35,273 nucleotides of DNA from Flavobacteriaceae bacterium (GTDB lineage: Bacteria > Bacteroidota > Bacteroidia > Flavobacteriales > Flavobacteriaceae). The notes beneath the pieces were generated by a model. That model was given only the letters and a program-made list of their open reading frames with translations. It searched no databases and had not been told where the DNA came from. The stretch covers positions 1 to 35,273 of the forward strand of contig JANSXF010000046.1 in NCBI GenBank assembly GCA_024743095.1, in the 5' to 3' direction. Of this stretch, positions 31,421 through 35,273 are shown one piece after another; position 1 is the first letter of the stretch, and each line of letters starts with the position of its first letter. Made by a program: the position numbers and the translations under genes.

Positions 31421-31488
31421 GTAACCGATTGTAAAAAATATTTTTTTGATTTCTTGTCTTTTTTCACAAGTCATTTACAATCGGTTAC
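31421..31488. terminator. Long inverted repeat between isomerase gene and tRNA
   Basis: GTAACCGATTGTAAA (31421-31435) and TTTACAATCGGTTAC (31474-31488) are exact 15-bp inverted copies with a 38-base loop that itself contains a small hairpin (CTTGT/ACAAG). It lies 8 bp after the isomerase stop and before the tRNA promoter, so it most likely ends transcription of the isomerase gene. Confidence 0.6.
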
Positions 31489-31496
31489 CCAAAACT

Positions 31497-32366
31497 TTAC
31501 TTAAACCCTATCTCTTTCAAGCCTTTATGGCTAATTTTGATTACCTGCAATGGTTTTTTGTCCCATGTCATATCTTGCTCCACAAAGTACTTTTCCATTC
31601 CAGAGGTGTCCCTTTTATCCAAAATTCTCTTAAAATCGATGGTGCCTTCGCCTACTGGAGCAAACTTACCTTCTTCGTCCATGTCCTTAACGTGCCATAA
31701 CTTGAACCTTCCTGGATATTCTTCAAAATAGGATACGGGGTCTGCTTCCGCTCGGGTAACCCAGTACAGGTCCATTTGGAAATTCACATATTTGGGATCG
31801 GTATTCTCCAACAAGTAGACGATAGGCTTTATACCATCCTCGTTGTCCTTATACTCAAAATCGTGGTTGTGATAAAGCAGTTTTAAACCGGCCGCTTCAC
31901 ATTTCTTTCCAATTGTGGTCAAAATTTCGGCAAAGTCTTCCATAGTTCCTTTCATACCCATGGTCCTGTTCTCGGGATTAAAAGTAAACATGCCCATTGG
32001 AGGTACCGGAATGGTAAAGTATTCAAATCCAGCTGCCTTTGTATCTGCAATTTGCTGGTCTGCATTCTCCAAGGTTACACCTCCCATGTGTGTGCTAACA
32101 GGAGTCAGCCCAATACTCTCTACATACGATTTAAAATCCTGGGGGGCCATTCCATAAAATTTCCCATCCGCATAACCTGCCGCTTCAATATAGGAATAAC
32201 CGGCATCAGCAACTTTCTGCAAGGTTGCCTTGGCATCTTCACCCATATTTTCACGTACCGTGTAAAGGGCAAGTCCACCAAAACTCTCCTGAGCATAAAT
32301 TTTAGTGGTAAGAAGTGTAAGGGCTAGGGCAAGAATCCCTTTTGTAATAACTATTTTTTTCATCAT
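31497..32366 (-). CDS. Secreted sugar-phosphate isomerase/epimerase-like TIM-barrel protein
   Basis: A 289-residue exported protein of the xylose-isomerase-like TIM barrel superfamily (AP endonuclease 2 fold). The signal peptide ends TKIYAQ. Motifs: LALYTVRENMGEDAKATLQK at the first strand and helix, GYSYIEAAGY, STHMGG, LKLLYHNHDFEY (likely metal and substrate His/Glu region), NFQMDLYWVTRA (metal Asp), FKLWHVKDMDEEG (metal His), FVEQD (metal Glu). In Bacteroidota such exported forms are thought to handle keto-sugars or inositols outside the cytoplasm; the substrate here is unknown. ATG codons stand at 32366 and 32363; a TTG precedes them. It is 141 bp after the YceI-like gene, behind a terminator, so probably its own unit. 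Confidence 0.88.
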   Translation of the reverse strand: MMKKIVITKGILALALTLLTTKIYAQESFGGLALYTVRENMGEDAKATLQKVADAGYSYIEAAGYADGKFYGMAPQDFKSYVESIGLTPVSTHMGGVTLENADQQIADTKAAGFEYFTIPVPPMGMFTFNPENRTMGMKGTMEDFAEILTTIGKKCEAAGLKLLYHNHDFEYKDNEDGIKPIVYLLENTDPKYVNFQMDLYWVTRAEADPVSYFEEYPGRFKLWHVKDMDEEGKFAPVGEGTIDFKRILDKRDTSGMEKYFVEQDMTWDKKPLQVIKISHKGLKEIGFK

Positions 32367-32440
32367 CAAAGTTTGAAGTTAATTTCAGTTTGCTATGTAG
32401 ATTGCAAGATACTGATTATTGGTTTTATGAAATAAGTGAA

Positions 32441-32482
32441 AAAAATAAAAAATCCGTTAGATATAAACGCTCCAACGGATTC
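32441..32482 (-). terminator. Intrinsic terminator after the YceI-like gene
   Basis: On the minus strand AATCCGTT and AACGGATT form an 8-bp stem with a 15-base loop, followed directly by TTTTTATTTTTTT. It lies 26 bp after the stop codon at 32508. Confidence 0.82.
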
Positions 32483-32507
32483 TTTCATTCCAAAAAACGG
32501 TAAAGCC

Positions 32508-33107
32508 CTATATTTCGGTCATGCGCAATGCCAAATTGACCTTGATTTCGTCATCTACCTTGATCATTCCCATCATTTTTTTGGGCGCTTCCAGTTCAAA
32601 ATCACTCAACTTTAGCTCCAAGGTTCCCTTTACCTGAATGTTTTTTGTTTGCTCACAATATAGTTGTGCCTCAACGGTTCGTTTTACCCCTGCAATTTCT
32701 ATCTGCAAACCTACATCCACACTCCCTTGATGAGCCGCTGGAGGGTTCACGTACAGCAGTTTTAAATGTACTTTGGGGTGCCGTTCTGTTTTCAACAACT
32801 CCTTAAAGTCCTTGTTGATGGCCTTTCCACCACAGTCAAAACAATCGTTTACAAGTTTCAACTCTGCATTTTTAAAAACAATATGTTCTGATTTTTCATC
32901 GTAAATCAAACGAATAGGCATTTCCAGTTGCTCAAAGCTGTATGTACAACGAAACTTGTTCACATTGGTAGTACCTGAAATCACTACCTCACTTTCTGAG
33001 GCAACCCTAACCTTTGTTTCTCTTTCCGGGTCACTGAAACTAAGCCCAACTAGAAAAAGTAGCCCGAAGAATATAGTTTTGGTGATATGTGGCATTGGGG
33101 TCAACAT
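32508..33107 (-). CDS. YceI-like exported protein
   Basis: A 199-residue secreted protein with the YceI lipocalin-like barrel. The leader (FFGLLFLVGLSFS) is cleaved near residue 26. Family marks: VVISGTTNVNKFRC (the GTSxxHxF position, here with N in place of H), EMPIRLIYDEKS, HPKVHLKLL, QIEIAGVKRTVEAQLYC and the last strand FELEAPKKMMGMIKVDDEIKVNLAL. YceI proteins bind polyisoprenoid lipids such as quinones. The Cys pair DCFDC at about 91-95 is unusual and could bind metal or form a disulphide. It follows the porin-like gene after a palindrome. Start is M1 or M5. Confidence 0.83.
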   Translation of the reverse strand: MLTPMPHITKTIFFGLLFLVGLSFSDPERETKVRVASESEVVISGTTNVNKFRCTYSFEQLEMPIRLIYDEKSEHIVFKNAELKLVNDCFDCGGKAINKDFKELLKTERHPKVHLKLLYVNPPAAHQGSVDVGLQIEIAGVKRTVEAQLYCEQTKNIQVKGTLELKLSDFELEAPKKMMGMIKVDDEIKVNLALRMTEI

Positions 33108-33139
33108 GGTAACTAAAATACTAATTTTAAAGGTGAAGA

Positions 33140-33161
33140 CCTAGGACTTGCAAGTCCTAGG
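33140..33161. repeat. Perfect 22-bp palindrome, probable terminator or operator
   Basis: CCTAGGACTTG and its exact reverse complement CAAGTCCTAGG meet with no spacer; an outer AAGG/CCTT pair may extend it. It lies 24 bp after the porin-like gene stop and 32 bp before the YceI-like start, so it could end most transcripts of the porin-like gene, or be a regulator site. Confidence 0.55.
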
Positions 33162-33185
33162 CCTTATCAAGAATCAAGTGTCCTT

Positions 33186-34448
33186 TTAGAAACTTATCAC
33201 AGCTTCCAATAAAAGTCCCTTAAACTCACCATCGTGGAAAATGCTTGTGGTGTCGTAACCATCATACTGTTGGTTCACGTACTCTATTTTGGCCAGAATG
33301 TTCTTGGTCAAGAACACACCTCCGCCCAATTGGAACCTGTCAATGGTAATCTCTGATCCTGATGGGTCATCGGATGTTACGGTGTTGTAACGAGTTCCTA
33401 AGAAAAAGTTCTCACTGCCCCCGAATCTGTAGATCAGTTCACCTGCCAATTGCGTGGCGGTTCTGTCCTCTGTTTCGGCATCAGCTTTTCCTGAAGCGGT
33501 CTCATAAGTTCCAAAGAATTCCAATCCTTTATACTTCACAAATGGGTTGATCATAAAGGCAGTGATCTCATTTCTAAGACCGGGGTTATATCTACCTGAT
33601 CTAAAGTTCCCGGAAGTTGACGCCTCGGTGTCCTCCATTACCAAATAGTATCTGGACCCTGAACGGTCCGCACTGTATAGGTATACGTTACCAGATTTGC
33701 CAGTACTGTACATGGAACCTGTAAGCCTCAACCTCAAATCTTCGCTCACTTGGGCATCGTATCCCAATTTTGCCAAGATGGATGCTCCAGTGGTTTCTGG
33801 ATTGTTCACCGCTTGGTTCAACTTACCATTGGAAAGTCCGAACATAGCAAGGAATCCATTTTTTCTGAAGTAAACCTCACCTCCCACCTCTGTGGTAAAA
33901 CCGTCCATGATCAAGTTACCCACAAATGGGTTGTGCATAGCTTGGGCATTATCGGTTCTTCTGAAGTGCGCATCACCATAATTGTTTTCCATGTGCCCCA
34001 CTTTAATGGTCAAATACTTCATGGCCTCTTCCAAGAACCCAGGGCTGATGAAATCCAAATTATCTACTTGAAAATAACCTCCTTTAACATATGGCTCTGG
34101 GTGGTGACGAGATGATAAATAAGTTCTTAGGTGCATTCTCACACCTTTGGCCAATGCCACGTCCAAATCCAAGTTGGCGGTTGCTAGGTTAAAGTTGTCA
34201 CCGATGGCGATCAATTCCACCGCACCGGAGTTCTCATGGTCTACAGCTTGGAATTGAAGTGTAGATGACCCTCCTACCCTTACTTTAATGCCATCAAAGG
34301 TGGAAACTGTGTCCTTTGGAGCTTCAAAGACATTCACACCATCTTTATCGGGTGAACGGAAGTTGTCAAGTTTTCGGTTTTGGGAATATCCCATAAGGCC
34401 TACAAGGAATGCAGCTGCCAATAATCCGTATTTTGTGTATTTTTTCAT
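33186..34448 (-). CDS. Outer-membrane beta-barrel protein, porin-like
   Basis: A 420-residue outer-membrane protein. The signal peptide ends GLMGYSQ (about 23). The mature protein has alternating strands ending LLLEAVISF with a terminal Phe, as outer-membrane barrels do. Visible strand pairs include VRVGGSSTLQFQAVDHE, LDLDVALAKGVRMHLRTYLS, LTIKVGHMENNYGDAHFRRTDN, GEVYFRKNGFLAMFGLSNG and LFFGTRYNTVTSD-like stretches. It resembles Bacteroidota porins that carry an NNYGDAHFRR segment, but no substrate can be named. It lies between two YceI-family genes, 35 bp after the first, so all three likely act together at the envelope. Confidence 0.8.
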   Translation of the reverse strand: MKKYTKYGLLAAAFLVGLMGYSQNRKLDNFRSPDKDGVNVFEAPKDTVSTFDGIKVRVGGSSTLQFQAVDHENSGAVELIAIGDNFNLATANLDLDVALAKGVRMHLRTYLSSRHHPEPYVKGGYFQVDNLDFISPGFLEEAMKYLTIKVGHMENNYGDAHFRRTDNAQAMHNPFVGNLIMDGFTTEVGGEVYFRKNGFLAMFGLSNGKLNQAVNNPETTGASILAKLGYDAQVSEDLRLRLTGSMYSTGKSGNVYLYSADRSGSRYYLVMEDTEASTSGNFRSGRYNPGLRNEITAFMINPFVKYKGLEFFGTYETASGKADAETEDRTATQLAGELIYRFGGSENFFLGTRYNTVTSDDPSGSEITIDRFQLGGGVFLTKNILAKIEYVNQQYDGYDTTSIFHDGEFKGLLLEAVISF

Positions 34449-34483
34449 CGTTGTATATTTATTAGTTGAGTATTAAGATTAAA

Positions 34484-35086
34484 TTATTTCCAAACGGTGT
34501 TATAGTGAACCTCAATTTCGTCCCCTGTGGTAATAGTGCCCAAAAGAGCTTTTGGGGGATCAATTTTAAAATCGGTCATTTTCAGGCCTTTTTTACCTTC
34601 CAGCAATACCTTTCCTTCATTGATGGTCAAATTGAACGGAAGGTCTATGGTATTTGTACTTCCTGCAATGGTCAAACTACCTGTGGCAACCACTTTATAT
34701 TTATTGGAGGCCGATGTCTCCGGAGAAATGCTCTTCACACTTTTTAGTTCAAATACAATTTGTTTATGATCTTTGGTTTCCAAAGCCTTGTACGTATTCT
34801 TGTCCATGGCGCCTTTGCCGCTTTTTAGGCTTTCCGACTCCACGATGAATTTCAAGGAGCTAATTTTTGGCAACTCTCCAGCATTATCCAAAACAATTGT
34901 ACCTGATTTTTGCTCTGCAACCTCTTCCCAATCATGTAGGGTCGAAGTTCCTGTTACTTTTACTTCTCCCTCTCCATTGTTCAGTTTGAAATTTTGTGCT
35001 GAAAGTGCCAAGGGAACCAGAGTAAATGATATCCAAAGGATAGCTGCTTTTAAGAGCGATTGTCGATGTGTTGTATGATATTGCAT
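34484..35086 (-). CDS. YceI-family exported protein
   Basis: A 200-residue secreted YceI-family protein, lipocalin-like and lipid-binding. The signal peptide ends LALSAQ. The family motif GTSTLHDW is intact, followed by AEQKSGTIVLDNAGELPKIS, the SLKSGKGAMDKNTYKALETKDHKQIVF block (with its conserved Met-Asp and Asn), GSLTIAGSTNTIDLPF, and the closing FKIDPPKALLGTITTGDEIEV strand. The longest frame starts at a TTG (35110), but the ATG at 35086 gives a normal signal peptide. It is the first gene of the YceI-porin-YceI unit. Its upstream region has a dyad ACCATT-gattttt-AATGGT (35163-35181) and a -7-like GATCTTTG. Confidence 0.92.
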   Translation of the reverse strand: MQYHTTHRQSLLKAAILWISFTLVPLALSAQNFKLNNGEGEVKVTGTSTLHDWEEVAEQKSGTIVLDNAGELPKISSLKFIVESESLKSGKGAMDKNTYKALETKDHKQIVFELKSVKSISPETSASNKYKVVATGSLTIAGSTNTIDLPFNLTINEGKVLLEGKKGLKMTDFKIDPPKALLGTITTGDEIEVHYNTVWK

Positions 35087-35273
35087 AGTTCTAAATTTTT
35101 GTTGGGTCAAAGATCTATTACGGAGTTTTCCTAAAAGATGATATATGTCAGGTTTTTCTTAAACCATTGATTTTTAATGGTAAAACCGTAAAAAATTTCT
35201 TCATTTTTCTAAAAAAAGTAGGCTTTATGATTTCTGTGGCTCATAAAAATTACTCTCCTAATCGTGTTTGTCC
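35087..35273. other. Control region upstream of the YceI-porin unit
   Basis: AT-rich. It holds GATCTTTG on the minus strand (35114-35107), two bases off a -7 box, and the dyad ACCATT/AATGGT at 35163-35181. A plus-strand ATG at 35229 opens 15 codons to the edge (MISVAHKNYSPNRVC) but too little is visible to call it a gene. Confidence 0.4.

Noticed and set aside
31319..31504. Plus-strand frame reading IAEGFEPSTVCLEGRC
   Set aside because: This is the well-known false translation of a tRNA-Arg gene in antisense; the tRNA is real.
35229..35273. Possible plus-strand gene start (MISVAHKNYSPNRVC) at the right edge
   Set aside because: Only 15 codons visible and no family likeness.

Overview
The window looks like a chromosome segment of a marine-type member of the Flavobacteriaceae (phylum Bacteroidota); the genus cannot be fixed. 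Reasons: a SusC/SusD outer-membrane pair with an ECF sigma factor/FecR anti-sigma pair, many lipoproteins with a Cys after a short hydrophobic leader, YceI and phosphate-porin type envelope proteins, Bacteroidota-style -7 boxes (TAnnTTTG), several TTG starts and no strong Shine-Dalgarno sites.

Layout. (1) 1-200: first 66 codons of ATP-type PEP carboxykinase (pckA), minus strand, cut by the window edge. (2) 462-13116: a nutrient-uptake locus. An ECF sigma gene (+) diverges from fecR (-). fecR is followed on the minus strand by susC with an STN signalling domain, susD, an accessory lipoprotein, an N-acyl-D-amino-acid deacylase-like amidohydrolase, an FnIII lipoprotein with a possible metal-hydrolase domain, and an M14 zinc carboxypeptidase. 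The enzymes suggest peptide or N-acyl-D-amino-acid substrates rather than polysaccharide. (3) 13404-16810 (+): AraC regulator, class-C serine hydrolase, a doubtful small ORF and a small membrane-anchored protein. (4) 16921-20580 (-): OmpR-type response regulator, histidine kinase, PepSY-like protein and phosphate-selective porin. Two matching tandem 11-bp repeats lie before the regulator and before the PepSY/porin pair and are probable binding sites.

(5) 21146-31340: a roughly 10-kb accessory island. Its right end is tRNA-Arg(TCT); its left end carries a 21-bp copy of the tRNA 3' end plus a copy of the tRNA terminator and downstream sequence. It holds an ankyrin protein, then a mostly tightly packed minus-strand array (zinc-ribbon membrane protein, four-TM protein, WG-repeat secreted protein, small protein, DUF6985-like protein, lipoprotein, leucine-rich-repeat protein), a TPR histidine kinase/NarL regulator pair, a DKNYY lipoprotein and a truncated DUF4369 lipoprotein. 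Content and packing recall immunity-gene arrays against interbacterial toxins, but no integrase and no toxin is visible. (6) 31497-35086 (-): YceI protein, outer-membrane beta-barrel, second YceI-like protein and a secreted TIM-barrel isomerase/epimerase-like protein.

Starts were moved from the longest frame where an in-frame ATG fitted better (M14 peptidase, porin, WG-repeat protein, DUF6985-like protein, isomerase, first YceI). Assignments rest on reading motifs by eye; no database was searched.
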